NCBI GenBank assembly: GCA_039029395.1
Contig: JBCCGG010000030.1
Location: forward strand, 18,063-82,062
Direction of reading: 5' to 3'
Source of the DNA: JBCCGG01 sp039029395
GTDB lineage: Bacteria > Pseudomonadota > Alphaproteobacteria > Kiloniellales > JAKSDN01
DNA length: 64,000 bases
This document shows positions 12,911-21,387 of the stretch, piece after piece (within the stretch, counting starts at the first letter, position 1; each line of letters opens with the position of its first letter). The notes under the pieces were generated by a model, which had not been told where the DNA came from, ran no database searches, and saw only the letters and a list, made by a program, of their open reading frames with translations. The position numbers and the translations under genes were made by a program.

Positions 12911-12956
12911 GTAAAGATCTAAAAAGGCGCTATTTTTACGTGACGGGCCTGTCACG
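12893..12956. promoter_or_regulatory. Overlapping inverted repeats with GTCACG half-sites (candidate operator)
   Basis: CCGTCACGTAAAA at 12893-12905 is repeated perfectly in inverse as TTTTACGTGACGG at 12934-12946, with 28 bp between the arms. The right arm also pairs with a third half-site: CGTGAC (12939-12944), 6 bp, GTCACG (12951-12956). Three GTCACG half-sites in 62 bp beside a -10 element look like a binding site for a dimeric regulator. The spacing does not fit CRP or FNR consensus sites. Confidence 0.55.
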
Positions 12957-13061
12957 GGCACTCCATTACTTGCAGGTTTAGTCCGCCCCTTTCGGTAGCG
13001 AGCGACTCGATACTATTTGAGATCCCGATTCGATGCAATTGGTCATAATTGGCAAAATTTC

Positions 13062-13997
13062 CTAGGAACAACTTGGCGGCACGCTTCTACGCGCCGTGAG
13101 GCCGGGTACCACCAAGGCAACGGCGAGCGCCGAGCAAACCAGGGCGATCGCGGTCATCTCCCGCCAGCCGACCCTCTCGCCCAGCGCGATGGCGCTGGAG
13201 ATCACCCCGACGATGGGGATCGCCAGCGTTCCGATTGCCGCCAAACCGGCCGGAAACAGGCGGACCACCTCAAAATAGGCCCAATGGCAGAACCAAATCG
13301 GGACCGCGATGATGTAGGCGACCGCCAGCACCGCGGTCAGGCTAATTTCGGTGGGCAGTGGCCCGTCTTCGAAAAGCAATGTCCCCAGGGTGACCGGCAC
13401 CGCGCCGACCAAAAGTTGCCAACCGGCCAGGGGCGCACTCCGAATCGTCCAGGAAAAGCGCTTCAGCAGCACCGTACCGGTTGCCCAACAGAGCGCGGCG
13501 CCGAGCATCAGCGCGGCACCCAGCGGAAAGGCCGCGAGCTCGGCCCAATCCGGCCCAATCAGCGCCGCCAAGCCGAGCAGGCCGAGCGCGAGACCGGCAA
13601 CTTGGCTAAAACCCGGACGCTCGCCCAGAATCGGCCAGGCCAGCAGGCCCGCCCAAAGCGGCATGGTGAAGGCGATGATAACCGCCCGGCTCGCCGGGAT
13701 CTGGCTCACTCCGTAGGCCGAGAGTACGTGCCAGCCGACAATGCTGAAGCAGGCGGTCAGCACCAGGGGGCCGATCTCGCGGCGCGTGATTCGAAGGCGT
13801 TGGCCTGTCAGCCGGGCGATCGCCAGAAGCCCCAGCGCGCCGCCAATCAGGCAAAGGCTGCGAAAGCTCCAAACCGGCAGCTCGCCAAGCGCAACCTTCA
13901 TGACCGGCCAGTTGGTACCCCAGAAAAGGGTCATGGCAGCCAGCAGCAGGTAGCCCGACGCCGGCAGTCTCTTGTCCGGCGACTCGCGCGCGCTCAC
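13062..13997 (-). CDS. EamA/DMT-family transporter
   Basis: This 311 aa inner-membrane protein has ten predicted hydrophobic helices arranged as two EamA repeats, the layout of the drug/metabolite transporter superfamily. The N-terminal FWGTNWPVMKVAL segment is typical of the first repeat. Its GTG start overlaps the stop of the DUF1289 gene as GTGA, so the two are translationally coupled. Substrates in this superfamily range from amino acids to metabolite effluxers and cannot be predicted here. Confidence 0.88.
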   Translation of the reverse strand: MSARESPDKRLPASGYLLLAAMTLFWGTNWPVMKVALGELPVWSFRSLCLIGGALGLLAIARLTGQRLRITRREIGPLVLTACFSIVGWHVLSAYGVSQIPASRAVIIAFTMPLWAGLLAWPILGERPGFSQVAGLALGLLGLAALIGPDWAELAAFPLGAALMLGAALCWATGTVLLKRFSWTIRSAPLAGWQLLVGAVPVTLGTLLFEDGPLPTEISLTAVLAVAYIIAVPIWFCHWAYFEVVRLFPAGLAAIGTLAIPIVGVISSAIALGERVGWREMTAIALVCSALAVALVVPGLTARRSVPPSCS

Positions 13998-14266
13998 TCC
14001 GATGGCGCTTGGCCGTCAGCGGCCTTGCGCTCGACGATTCGCGCCAAGACCTCGGTCTTTTGCTCTTTTGTCATGATCGGCCATTCGCGAATCTCGTCAA
14101 TTGCCCGAAAGCAGCCGATGCAGCAACCGGTCGCATCGTCGATCTGACAAACCGCGATGCAAGGTGACGGAATCGTGGTGTCGAATCGCGCCGGACGATT
14201 GCGTCGACGCTCGGCGATTCGCCGCCGGCGCTCGGCTCTTGCTGGGTCAATGGGAGCGTCGGTCAT
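13994..14266 (-). CDS. DUF1289 small cysteine protein
   Basis: This 90 aa protein contains the DUF1289 core, SPCIAVCQIDDATGCCIGC, in which clustered cysteines probably bind a metal or Fe-S cluster. An Arg-rich segment precedes it and a charged helix follows. The chosen ATG has a GAGG-containing ribosome site 8 nt upstream. A longer frame continues upstream, but that extension is low-complexity, unlike the family, and starts without support. The gene is coupled to the downstream transporter. Function is unknown for the family. Confidence 0.85.
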   Translation of the reverse strand: MTDAPIDPARAERRRRIAERRRNRPARFDTTIPSPCIAVCQIDDATGCCIGCFRAIDEIREWPIMTKEQKTEVLARIVERKAADGQAPSE

Positions 14267-14331
14267 CTCGAATCCCTCGCGGCCACGGGGCGCACGTTGG
14301 CCTGCCTCGTGCGGCTTTTCAAGGCTTTTGG

Positions 14332-14892
14332 CTAGCGCGGAAGCGCCTGTTCGATCGCCGCTGTGACCACCGGTTCGCTCGGCGCGACTCGGGCCGGCCA
14401 TGCGCCGGTCAGTTGGCCCTGGGGATCGATCAGGAACTTGTGGAAGTTCCAAGTCGGCTTTCCGCGCGCGCCCAAGGTATCGGCGATCCAGCGGTAGAGG
14501 GGGTGGGCCTCGGGGCCGGCGACCCGCTCCTTGGCGGTCATCGGAAAGTCTATGCCGAACTGGACTTCGCAGAACTTCTTGATGCCGGCCTCGTCCAGGG
14601 GTTCCTGCCCGCCGAAGTCATTTGAAGGCACAGCCAGAACAACCAAACCACGATCCCGATAACGCTCCCAGGTTTCCTGCAGGGCGGCGTACTGCGGCGT
14701 GAAGCCACAGCGCGAGGCTGTGTTAACCAACAACACGGCCTTGCCGGCAAAGTCCGCCATCGCGAGCTCGCCGCCCTCGATCGCGGTGAAGCGAAAACGG
14801 CCGTCGTAGGCGCCGTCGTCACCGGCCCAAGCGCCGCCTGACATAAGCAGGCCGCCGAAGCCGAGTAGGAGTGCGCGTCTGTCGACTCTCAT
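14332..14892 (-). CDS. Glutathione peroxidase family protein, exported
   Basis: A 186 aa thiol peroxidase of the GPx family. The N-terminus (RRALLLGFGGLLMSGGAWA) is a signal peptide with twin arginines, so a periplasmic location, perhaps by the Tat route, is expected. The catalytic set is visible: C62 in NTASRCGFTPQY, Q96 in SNDFGGQEP, and W148/N149 in PTWNFHKF. Cysteine replaces selenocysteine, as is usual in bacteria. Such enzymes often use thioredoxin rather than glutathione. It lies between RecX and DUF1289 with modest gaps. Confidence 0.92.
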   Translation of the reverse strand: MRVDRRALLLGFGGLLMSGGAWAGDDGAYDGRFRFTAIEGGELAMADFAGKAVLLVNTASRCGFTPQYAALQETWERYRDRGLVVLAVPSNDFGGQEPLDEAGIKKFCEVQFGIDFPMTAKERVAGPEAHPLYRWIADTLGARGKPTWNFHKFLIDPQGQLTGAWPARVAPSEPVVTAAIEQALPR

Positions 14893-14960
14893 GGTCCGGT
14901 CCTTGCGATTGACCTTCTAGAGATAGGGCGTCGTGTGTCGTCCTGCCAGAGCCGCCGCGC

Positions 14961-15542
14961 CTAGAGCCTCGACTGGGCCTCGGCCTCCAGCTCGCTCAGG
15001 TCAGTGGTATCGATGACCCGGCGCGCGATGTCATAGGCAAAACCTTGACGGCCGAGCGCCGCCAGGTCCTTCTCGCGAAAGGCGCCCCGGTCCTCAGCGG
15101 TGCGAAACGGCCCGATTCGACGGCGCCGGACCAGAGCGAGAGCCGCGCTCAGCTCGAACCCCTCCTGGTCGGCGGCAAGCGTTTCCAAGGTTTCCGCGAT
15201 CAGCGCGCGATCGAGACCCTTGGCGCTCAGGCGGGCGCGCAGGCCGGCGCTCGAGATCCCGCGGCGGTGCAGGCTGCGGGCTCGCGCCGCGGCATAGGCC
15301 GCATCGTCCAACAGTCCGGAAGCGGTCAAACGGGCGATTAGCGCCTCGATCCAGCGGCCAGCCTCATCCAAATCGGTCTCGTGCAGCCTCGCCGCGCGGA
15401 CGACCCGGGCCGTCAGGATTCGCCGGAGATTGGCGCTCGAGCTGGCGTAGCGATCCAGGTAGCGCAGCGCCGCGGCCTCCAGGCCGGCCTCGGTGACCGG
15501 CTTGGGGCCACGCTTTCGCCGATTGGTCTTGCGCTGGGTCAT
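14961..15542 (-). CDS. recX: Regulatory protein RecX
   Basis: RecX binds RecA filaments and limits recombinase activity. The 193 aa product is built of the family's repeated three-helix modules: ALRYLDRYASSSANLRRIL, LTASGLLDDAAYAAARARSLHRRG, and a C-terminal QGFAYDIARRVID module. The ATG is preferred to a TTG three codons upstream; neither has a clear ribosome site. recA is not adjacent. The gene is divergent from the ABC-2 permease pair. Confidence 0.85.
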   Translation of the reverse strand: MTQRKTNRRKRGPKPVTEAGLEAAALRYLDRYASSSANLRRILTARVVRAARLHETDLDEAGRWIEALIARLTASGLLDDAAYAAARARSLHRRGISSAGLRARLSAKGLDRALIAETLETLAADQEGFELSAALALVRRRRIGPFRTAEDRGAFREKDLAALGRQGFAYDIARRVIDTTDLSELEAEAQSRL

Positions 15543-15608
15543 GTCGGCCAAGATGCCATAGGCGGCACAACCCGAGCCAGCCTCTTGCCGGACACAGCGG
15601 CGCGGTTT

Positions 15609-16436
15609 ATGTCAACGGCCATGCAACCCTCTTCGCTCTCACAGCCGCCGCCCAGCCCGCGCCTGATCGGTCTGGTTAACTGGCGCGGCCTCTGGACTCT
15701 CTACACGAAGGAGACCAGGCGCTTTCTCAACGTCTACACACAGACCCTGATCGCGCCCATGGTCACCACCCTGTTGTTCCTGGCGATCTTCACCCTGGCG
15801 CTTGGCCGCTCGGTACAGGAGGTCGGCGGGGTTGGCTTCGCCACCTTCCTGGCGCCTGGTTTGGTCATGATGGCGATCATCCAGAACTCCTTCGCCAACA
15901 CCTCCTCGACCATCGTGATTTCCAAGGTCCAGGGCAATATCGTCGACCTCTTGATGCCGCCGCTCAGCCCGGCAGAGCTCGTGCTTGGCCTGGCTGGCGG
16001 CGGCGTGACCCGGGGCCTGCTGGTCGGTTTGGTGGTCGGACTCGCCATGTGGGCCTTTGTTCCGCTCGGCCTGGCGGCGCCCTGGGCGGTCTTGTTCTAT
16101 GCGGTCAACGCCTCCCTGATGCTCGCTCTGCTCGGCATGATCGGCGGAATCTGGGCCGAGAAGTTCGATCACATGGCGGCGGTCACCAACTTCGTGATTA
16201 CGCCCTTTTCCTTTCTCTCGGGCACCTTCTATTCGATCGAGCGCTTGCCCGAGAATTGGCAGATCGTGGCCTTCTTGAACCCCTTCTTCTATCTGATCGA
16301 CGGCTTTCGCTACGGCTTCATCGGCCATGCCGACGGCTCGCTGATCGGCGGCGCGCTCCTCGTCCTGGCGGTCAACGGCGCGCTTTGGGCGCTGACCCAC
16401 CGGATGATCTCGAGCGGCTACCGGCTCAAGGCCTAG
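15609..16436 (+). CDS. ABC-2 type transporter permease (first of a pair)
   Basis: This 275 aa membrane protein has six predicted helices of the ABC-2 permease fold (NodJ/DrrB-like). The conserved regions are TLYTKETRRFLNVYTQTLIAPMV near the N-terminus, SKVQGNIVDLLMPPLSP in the cytoplasmic loop, and FFYLIDGFRYGFIG in the last third. The start is the ATG after an upstream stop-free region that lacks similarity. A second, homologous permease follows 5 bp later, suggesting a heterodimeric channel. The cognate ATPase is not in the window. Exported substrates of this class include drugs, lipids and polysaccharides. Confidence 0.85.
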   Translation: MSTAMQPSSLSQPPPSPRLIGLVNWRGLWTLYTKETRRFLNVYTQTLIAPMVTTLLFLAIFTLALGRSVQEVGGVGFATFLAPGLVMMAIIQNSFANTSSTIVISKVQGNIVDLLMPPLSPAELVLGLAGGGVTRGLLVGLVVGLAMWAFVPLGLAAPWAVLFYAVNASLMLALLGMIGGIWAEKFDHMAAVTNFVITPFSFLSGTFYSIERLPENWQIVAFLNPFFYLIDGFRYGFIGHADGSLIGGALLVLAVNGALWALTHRMISSGYRLKA

Positions 16437-16441
16437 CGCAA

Positions 16442-17236
16442 GTGTCGGTGCCACAGCCCCGGCAGGTCGGGATTATCAGCTGGCTAGGCATCCGCGCCTT
16501 GCTGCGCCGGGCTCTAACGCGCTTCATGAAAGAGTCCTGGAATTCGATCGGTGGGCCAATCGTCTCCAGCTTACTGTTTCTCGCGGTCTTCGCCCTGGCA
16601 GCTGGCGGACGTGCCGAGATCGTGCCCGGCCTGGGCGTGCTCGCCTTCGTCGCGCCCGGCCTGGTGGTTGTGGTAATGGGAATGAATGCCTTCACCTACG
16701 CTGCGATGCCGCTGTTGGAGGATAAGATCGAGGGCATCATCATGGATCTCTTGGCCGCGCCGCTTTCGGCCTTCGAGCTGGTTTGCGGCTATGCCTTGGC
16801 GGCGACCTTCTGCGGCCTGCTGGTCGGTACGCTTGTCTTGGCCCTGACAGGTTTGTTCGTTGACTACGCGATCCACGATCTGGCCGCGCTTGTGGGCTTT
16901 GGGGTGCTGGCGGCATTACTGTTTGCCGTGCTCGGTGCTTTGGTGGGCCTTTGGGCCGATCGCTGGGAGCACTACAGCGCGGCCGAGAATTTCTTGATCC
17001 TACCGCTCGGCTTCCTATCCGGCGCTTTCTTCAGCCTGGCCGAGCTACCCGAGCTGGCGCGCCAGTTGATCGCGCTCAACCCGATCTTTTATCTGATCGA
17101 CGGCGTTCGCTATGGTCTAACCGGGCATGCCGAGGCCAACTTGGGCGCCGGCGTGCTCTATGTCGGGAGCCTGACGCTCGTGCTGTGGGTCCTGCTTTGG
17201 CGGCTCTTCGTCCGGGGCTACAAGATCAAGGCCTAG
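16442..17236 (+). CDS. ABC-2 type transporter permease (second of a pair)
   Basis: 264 aa, homologous to the preceding permease along its whole length: RFMKESWNSIGGPIVSSLLF, DKIEGIIMDLLAAPLSAFE, GFLSGAFFSLAELP and FYLIDGVRYGLTGHA align with the equivalent segments of its neighbour. The pair therefore arose by duplication and probably forms one heterodimeric channel. The GTG start 5 bp after the upstream stop gives a protein of normal family length; a longer open frame upstream lies inside the first permease and is not coding. No ATPase gene accompanies the pair. Confidence 0.85.
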   Translation: MSVPQPRQVGIISWLGIRALLRRALTRFMKESWNSIGGPIVSSLLFLAVFALAAGGRAEIVPGLGVLAFVAPGLVVVVMGMNAFTYAAMPLLEDKIEGIIMDLLAAPLSAFELVCGYALAATFCGLLVGTLVLALTGLFVDYAIHDLAALVGFGVLAALLFAVLGALVGLWADRWEHYSAAENFLILPLGFLSGAFFSLAELPELARQLIALNPIFYLIDGVRYGLTGHAEANLGAGVLYVGSLTLVLWVLLWRLFVRGYKIKA

Positions 17237-17318
17237 GCGGGCTGACGGCTTAAGAAAGTGGCAGGGGTTGCCGGTCTAGGTTGCCTTTCGGGCAGGTTAA
17301 CAAAGAGCGATAACCGCG

Positions 17319-18242
17319 ATGAACTCTCTCAAGCCACGATTCACTATCGGCCGTCTCATCGGCGCCCTGGGCCTGGTGCTCAGCCTGCTGCTGCCGGCGA
17401 CGCTGCATGCCGGCGGCGATCGCTCCCATGGCGAGGGGCGACTTTGGCGCGTCGACAAGCCAGGCGCGGCACCGAGCCACGTTTTCGGCACCATGCACAC
17501 CAGCGACCCCCAAGTGGTCGACCTGCCGACCGAGGTTCGCCAGGCTTTCGAAGGCTCCGAGCGGTTGGTGCTCGAGCTGGTGCTCACGTCCGAGGCCGGC
17601 ATGGAGCTGGCCCAGGCCATGGTGATGACCGACGGCCGTACTTTGCCAGACGTGATCGGCGACGAGCGTTTTGCCAAGGTGCTCGAGGGAGCCCGGCGCT
17701 ACGGCCTGCCGGCGACGCAAATGCAGATCTTTCGGCCTTGGGCGGTGATGACCTTCTTCAGCTTGCCGCCGGCCGAGCTGAAACGCGAGATCGCCGGTAA
17801 GTTGCCGCTCGACCAGATGCTCCAGACCGAGGCCAAGGCGGCTGGCACGCCGGTCCATGGACTGGAAAGCGCGACTGAGCAGATCTCGGTCTTCACCGAG
17901 CTTCCGGAGGCCGATCAGATCGCCTTGCTCGATGTGGCGCTGATCTTGAACCCCAGCATCGACCGCTTGTTCGAGGAAATGAAGCAAGCCTATCTGGCCG
18001 GCGACCTCAACCGACTCCACGAGATGTCCCAGGAGCAGTCGGCCGGCACCGATCCGCGTCTGGCAGAGCTCTTCGAGGACCGCCTGATCGGTCACCGCAA
18101 CCAGATCATGGTCGAGCGCATGCAAGAGTATCTGACAGCCGGCGGCGCCTTCGTCGCGGTCGGTGCCCTCCACCTCTCGGGCGACGACGGTATCCTGAGC
18201 CTGTTGGAGGACCAGGGCTACACCGTAGAACGGGTGCTCTGA
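17319..18242 (+). CDS. TraB/GumN family protein, exported
   Basis: A 307 aa protein with a signal peptide (about residues 1-31) followed by a TraB/GumN (Tiki-like) domain. Family marks are VFGTMHTSD near the N-terminus of the mature protein and VAVGALHLSGDDGIL near the C-terminus; the two GxxH motifs are thought to bind metal in a protease-like fold. GumN proteins lie near polysaccharide genes in Xanthomonas, but their role is unclear. Periplasmic location is expected. It stands alone between the permease pair and the arginine operon. Confidence 0.88.
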   Translation: MNSLKPRFTIGRLIGALGLVLSLLLPATLHAGGDRSHGEGRLWRVDKPGAAPSHVFGTMHTSDPQVVDLPTEVRQAFEGSERLVLELVLTSEAGMELAQAMVMTDGRTLPDVIGDERFAKVLEGARRYGLPATQMQIFRPWAVMTFFSLPPAELKREIAGKLPLDQMLQTEAKAAGTPVHGLESATEQISVFTELPEADQIALLDVALILNPSIDRLFEEMKQAYLAGDLNRLHEMSQEQSAGTDPRLAELFEDRLIGHRNQIMVERMQEYLTAGGAFVAVGALHLSGDDGILSLLEDQGYTVERVL

Positions 18243-18255
18243 CCCGCACCTATTA

Positions 18256-18284
18256 TTGACACATGGTGGCTTTGCGCCAATAGT
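18256..18284 (+). promoter_or_regulatory. Sigma70 promoter of the argD-argF-hslO operon
   Basis: A perfect TTGACA (18256-18261) is followed at 17 bp by AATAGT (18279-18284, four of six -10 positions). The leader of about 65 nt contains a GCCGGG/CCCGGC inverted repeat before a strong TAAGGAGG ribosome site, which might serve as a modest attenuator. Confidence 0.6.
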
Positions 18285-18355
18285 GCCGGCCTTCTCCCAG
18301 AGAACGTGCCGGGTCCTCCTCGGGCCCGGCCTTCCTGTCTGTAAGGAGGCTTGCC

Positions 18356-19534
18356 ATGAGCGATGCCCTGATGCCGACCTACGCGCGCGTCGATCTCGCC
18401 TTCGAGAGCGGCCAAGGCCCCTATGTGACCGGCAGCGACGGGCGACGCTATCTGGACTTCGGCGCCGGCATCGCAGTCAATGCCCTGGGCTACTCCCATC
18501 CGCACCTGGTCGAGGCCTTGACCCGCCAGGCCAACAAGGTTTGGCATTGCTCCAACCTCTATCGCATCCCCGAGGGCGAGCGCTTGGCCGAGCGGCTCTG
18601 CGCGGCGAGCTTCGCCGAGCGCGCCTTCTTCTGCAACTCGGGCGCCGAGGCCATGGAGTGCGGCATCAAGCTGATCCGCAAGTATCACGATGACAGCGGG
18701 AATCCCGGGCGCTACAAGGTCATCACGGTCGAGGGCGCCTTTCACGGGCGTACGTTGACGACCCTGGCGGCCGCCGGCAATCCCAAGCATCTGGCGGGCT
18801 TCGCGCCGGAGATGCCGGGCTTCGTCCACGTCGCTTTCGGCAATCTAAACGAGCTGCGCGCGGCGATCGACGATGAAACCGCGGCGATCCTGATCGAGCC
18901 GGTCCAGGGTGAGGGCGGCATCCGGCCCGCCGAGGTCGACTACATGCGTGCCTTGCGCGAAATCTGCGACGAGTTCGGGCTGCTACTGTTCTTTGACGAG
19001 ATCCAGTGCGGTATGGGGCGTACCGGGCGACTCTTCGCCTACCAGTGGGCCGGCATCCAGCCGGATGTCATGGCGCTCGCCAAGGGCCTGGGCGGCGGCT
19101 TCCCGATCGGCGCTTGTCTGGCCACCGTCGAGGCCTCCAAGGGGCTCACGCCAGGCACCCACGGCACCACATTCGGCGGCAATCCGCTTGCCATGGCGGT
19201 CGCGAACGCCGTGCTTGACGTCATGCTAGAAGACGGCTTCTTGTCCCACGTCGAGCAGGTCGGTCAGTCCTTGCGGGACGGTCTGGAGGACCTGGTCGCG
19301 CGCCACCCCCAAATCCTGGCGGAGGTTCGCGGTCGCGGCTTGATGCTCGGCCTCAAAGCCTTTGTCCCCAACGGCGAGCTGCAAGCCAGCTTGCGCGCGG
19401 AAGGGCTGTTGACCGTTGCCGCCGCCGATAACGTGGTGCGCGTGCTGCCGCCCTTGATCATCGAACAAGCCCAGGTCGATGAGGCCTTGGAAATCATTGG
19501 CCGGGTTTGCGCTGGCTGGGCCCAGGCGGCCTGA
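18356..19534 (+). CDS. argD: Acetylornithine/succinylornithine aminotransferase
   Basis: ArgD converts N-acetylglutamate semialdehyde and glutamate to N-acetylornithine and 2-oxoglutarate in arginine synthesis, and often acts on succinyl-diaminopimelate precursors as well. The 392 aa protein is a class III PLP aminotransferase: LDFGAGIAVNALGYSHP, CNSGAEAMECGIKL, GAFHGRTLTTLAA, LFFDEIQCGMGRTG and the lysine loop LAKGLGGGFPIGA are all in place. The start has an AAGGAGG ribosome site. argF begins 1 bp after its stop, giving the compact arginine operon common in alphaproteobacteria. Confidence 0.97.
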   Translation: MSDALMPTYARVDLAFESGQGPYVTGSDGRRYLDFGAGIAVNALGYSHPHLVEALTRQANKVWHCSNLYRIPEGERLAERLCAASFAERAFFCNSGAEAMECGIKLIRKYHDDSGNPGRYKVITVEGAFHGRTLTTLAAAGNPKHLAGFAPEMPGFVHVAFGNLNELRAAIDDETAAILIEPVQGEGGIRPAEVDYMRALREICDEFGLLLFFDEIQCGMGRTGRLFAYQWAGIQPDVMALAKGLGGGFPIGACLATVEASKGLTPGTHGTTFGGNPLAMAVANAVLDVMLEDGFLSHVEQVGQSLRDGLEDLVARHPQILAEVRGRGLMLGLKAFVPNGELQASLRAEGLLTVAAADNVVRVLPPLIIEQAQVDEALEIIGRVCAGWAQAA

Positions 19535-19535
19535 G

Positions 19536-20450
19536 ATGACCGCGCCCAAGCATTTCCTCGACCTGGACCAGCAAAGCGTCGAAAGCCTGCGGAGCATGCT
19601 CGAAACCGGTGCGGCCTGCAAAGCGGGCGCGGCCGGCGGGGAGCAGCCGCTGGCTGGCAAGGTCCTGGCGATGATCTTCGAGAAGCCTTCGACTCGTACC
19701 AGGGTTTCCTTCGAGGTCGGGATGCGCCAGCTCGGCGGCGAGGCAGTCGTGCTCGAGCCGAGCGGCACCCAGCTGGGCAGAGGCGAGACCGTGGCGGACA
19801 CTGCGCGCGTGCTGTCGCGCTATGTCGACGCCATCATGATCCGCACGACCAGCGAGCGGAAGCTGCTTGAGTTGGCCGAATACGCCAGTGTGCCGGTGAT
19901 CAACGGCCTGACCGACCGCACCCATCCCTGCCAACTGATGGCCGACGTCATGACCTTCGAGGAGCATCGCGGGCCGATCGCCGGCAAGGTGGTGGCCTGG
20001 TCGGGCGATGGCAACAACATGGCGACCTCCTGGATCCATGCCGCGGTGCGCTTCGACTTCGAGCTGCGTCTTGCTTGCCCGGAAAGCCTGGTGCCACCCC
20101 AAGACGTGCTCGACTGGGCGGCCGCGGAGGGCCGTGGCAAGGTGGTCGTGACCGCCGATGCCGAGGTCGCGCTCTCCGGCGCCGACGCCGTGGTGACTGA
20201 TACCTGGGTCTCCATGGGCCAGGAGACAGGAAGCCCGGACCAGCGTCACAACCTCCTGGCCGCCTATCAGGTCGACGACCGCCTGATGGCTTGCGCCAAG
20301 CCAGAAGCGATTTTCATGCACTGCCTGCCAGCCCATCGCGGCAAGGAGGTCACCGCTTCGGTCATCGATGGCTCCCAGTCGGTCGTGTGGGACGAAGCGG
20401 AGAACCGCTTGCATGCTCAGAAGGGTATACTCCTGTGGTGCCTTACTTAA
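19536..20450 (+). CDS. argF: Ornithine carbamoyltransferase
   Basis: Catalyses carbamoyl phosphate + ornithine to citrulline in the cytoplasm. The 304 aa protein has the carbamoyl-phosphate loop FEKPSTRTRVSFE, the HPCQ motif, the ornithine loop and the catalytic HCLPAHRG cysteine motif. The start ATG immediately follows the argD stop; an upstream open extension lies inside argD. It is co-transcribed with argD and hslO. Confidence 0.97.
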   Translation: MTAPKHFLDLDQQSVESLRSMLETGAACKAGAAGGEQPLAGKVLAMIFEKPSTRTRVSFEVGMRQLGGEAVVLEPSGTQLGRGETVADTARVLSRYVDAIMIRTTSERKLLELAEYASVPVINGLTDRTHPCQLMADVMTFEEHRGPIAGKVVAWSGDGNNMATSWIHAAVRFDFELRLACPESLVPPQDVLDWAAAEGRGKVVVTADAEVALSGADAVVTDTWVSMGQETGSPDQRHNLLAAYQVDDRLMACAKPEAIFMHCLPAHRGKEVTASVIDGSQSVVWDEAENRLHAQKGILLWCLT

Positions 20451-20466
20451 GCGATCAGGGCGAGCA

Positions 20467-21387
20467 ATGTCTGAGCCACACGTAACCGACAGTGTCCTGC
20501 CCTTCGTACTGGAGCGCCCTGGCGTGCGCGGGCGTCTGGTGCGCATGGGTCCGGTGATCGAAAAGATTCTGACCCAGCACGATCACCAGGAACCGGTCGC
20601 CCAGCTGCTTGGGGAAATGCTGGTGATGACCTGCGCGCTGTCCAGCCTACTCAAGTACGACGGCGTGTTCACGGTGCAGACCAAGGGTGACGGGCCGGTC
20701 GGGATGTGCGTCTCCGACATGACGACCGACGGCGGCTTGCGCGGCTACATTCAGGCCGACGCCGAAGCCTTAGCCAAGCTTCTTGCCCAAGCACCAGATG
20801 GATGGCCCGGTGCGCGTGAACTATTCGGCGACGGTCACATCGCCTTTACCGTGGATCAAGGCCCGGACACCGAACGCTACCAGGGCATCGTCGAGCTGGC
20901 AGGCGAGCGTGTGGCGGAGTTTCTGCAGCACTACTTCCGCCAGTCCGAGCAGCTCAAAACCGGCGTGGTCTTGGCGGCCGGACGCCACGACGGCACCTGG
21001 CGGGGCGGCGCCCTGCTGCTTCAGGAAATGCCGGAAGAGGGTCCGCAGAACGACGAGCCTCTGGGCAACGACCAAGAGGACAGCTGGCGGCGCAGCCAGG
21101 TGCTGCTGTCGACGCTCAGCGACGCAGAGCTGCTCGATCCGGCGGTCACCGACGAGGCCCTGCTTTACCGTTTGTTTCATGAGGAGCGCGTTCGGGTGTT
21201 CAAACCGCGGCCACTCTATCTAGGCTGCCGCTGCTCGCGAGGGCGCATCGAGGAGATCCTGCGCTCCCTACCCCGCGACGAGGTCATGGCCATGAAGCTC
21301 GATGGCGAAATCGTTATGACTTGTCAGTTCTGCAACATTGACTTTCGCTTCGATGAGGCTTCGCTTGAGGCGATCTACGCGGCGTGA
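20467..21387 (+). CDS. hslO: Hsp33 redox-regulated chaperone
   Basis: Hsp33 is a cytoplasmic holdase activated when oxidative stress releases zinc from four cysteines. In this 306 aa product the four are present as CRC and MTCQFC motifs near the C-terminus. The N-terminal domain has GDGPVGMCVSD and GYIQADAEA typical of the family. The ATG is 16 nt after argF and follows a GGGCGAGC region. The position downstream of argF is recurrent in alphaproteobacteria. Confidence 0.94.
   Translation: MSEPHVTDSVLPFVLERPGVRGRLVRMGPVIEKILTQHDHQEPVAQLLGEMLVMTCALSSLLKYDGVFTVQTKGDGPVGMCVSDMTTDGGLRGYIQADAEALAKLLAQAPDGWPGARELFGDGHIAFTVDQGPDTERYQGIVELAGERVAEFLQHYFRQSEQLKTGVVLAAGRHDGTWRGGALLLQEMPEEGPQNDEPLGNDQEDSWRRSQVLLSTLSDAELLDPAVTDEALLYRLFHEERVRVFKPRPLYLGCRCSRGRIEEILRSLPRDEVMAMKLDGEIVMTCQFCNIDFRFDEASLEAIYAA

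Larger units (their letters stand above)
12742..13061. other. Regulatory intergenic region upstream of the kinase operon
   Basis: This 320-bp non-coding stretch is AT-rich in its centre. It contains a consensus -10 and overlapping inverted repeats, listed separately. Both flanking genes are on the minus strand, so it must end the EamA transcript and start the kinase operon. No rho-independent terminator is obvious. Confidence 0.5.

Noticed and set aside
12939..12956. GTGA...TCAC pair as a CRP/Clp-family site
   Set aside because: The half-sites are separated by 8 bp instead of the 6 bp of the CRP consensus, and flanking bases do not match.
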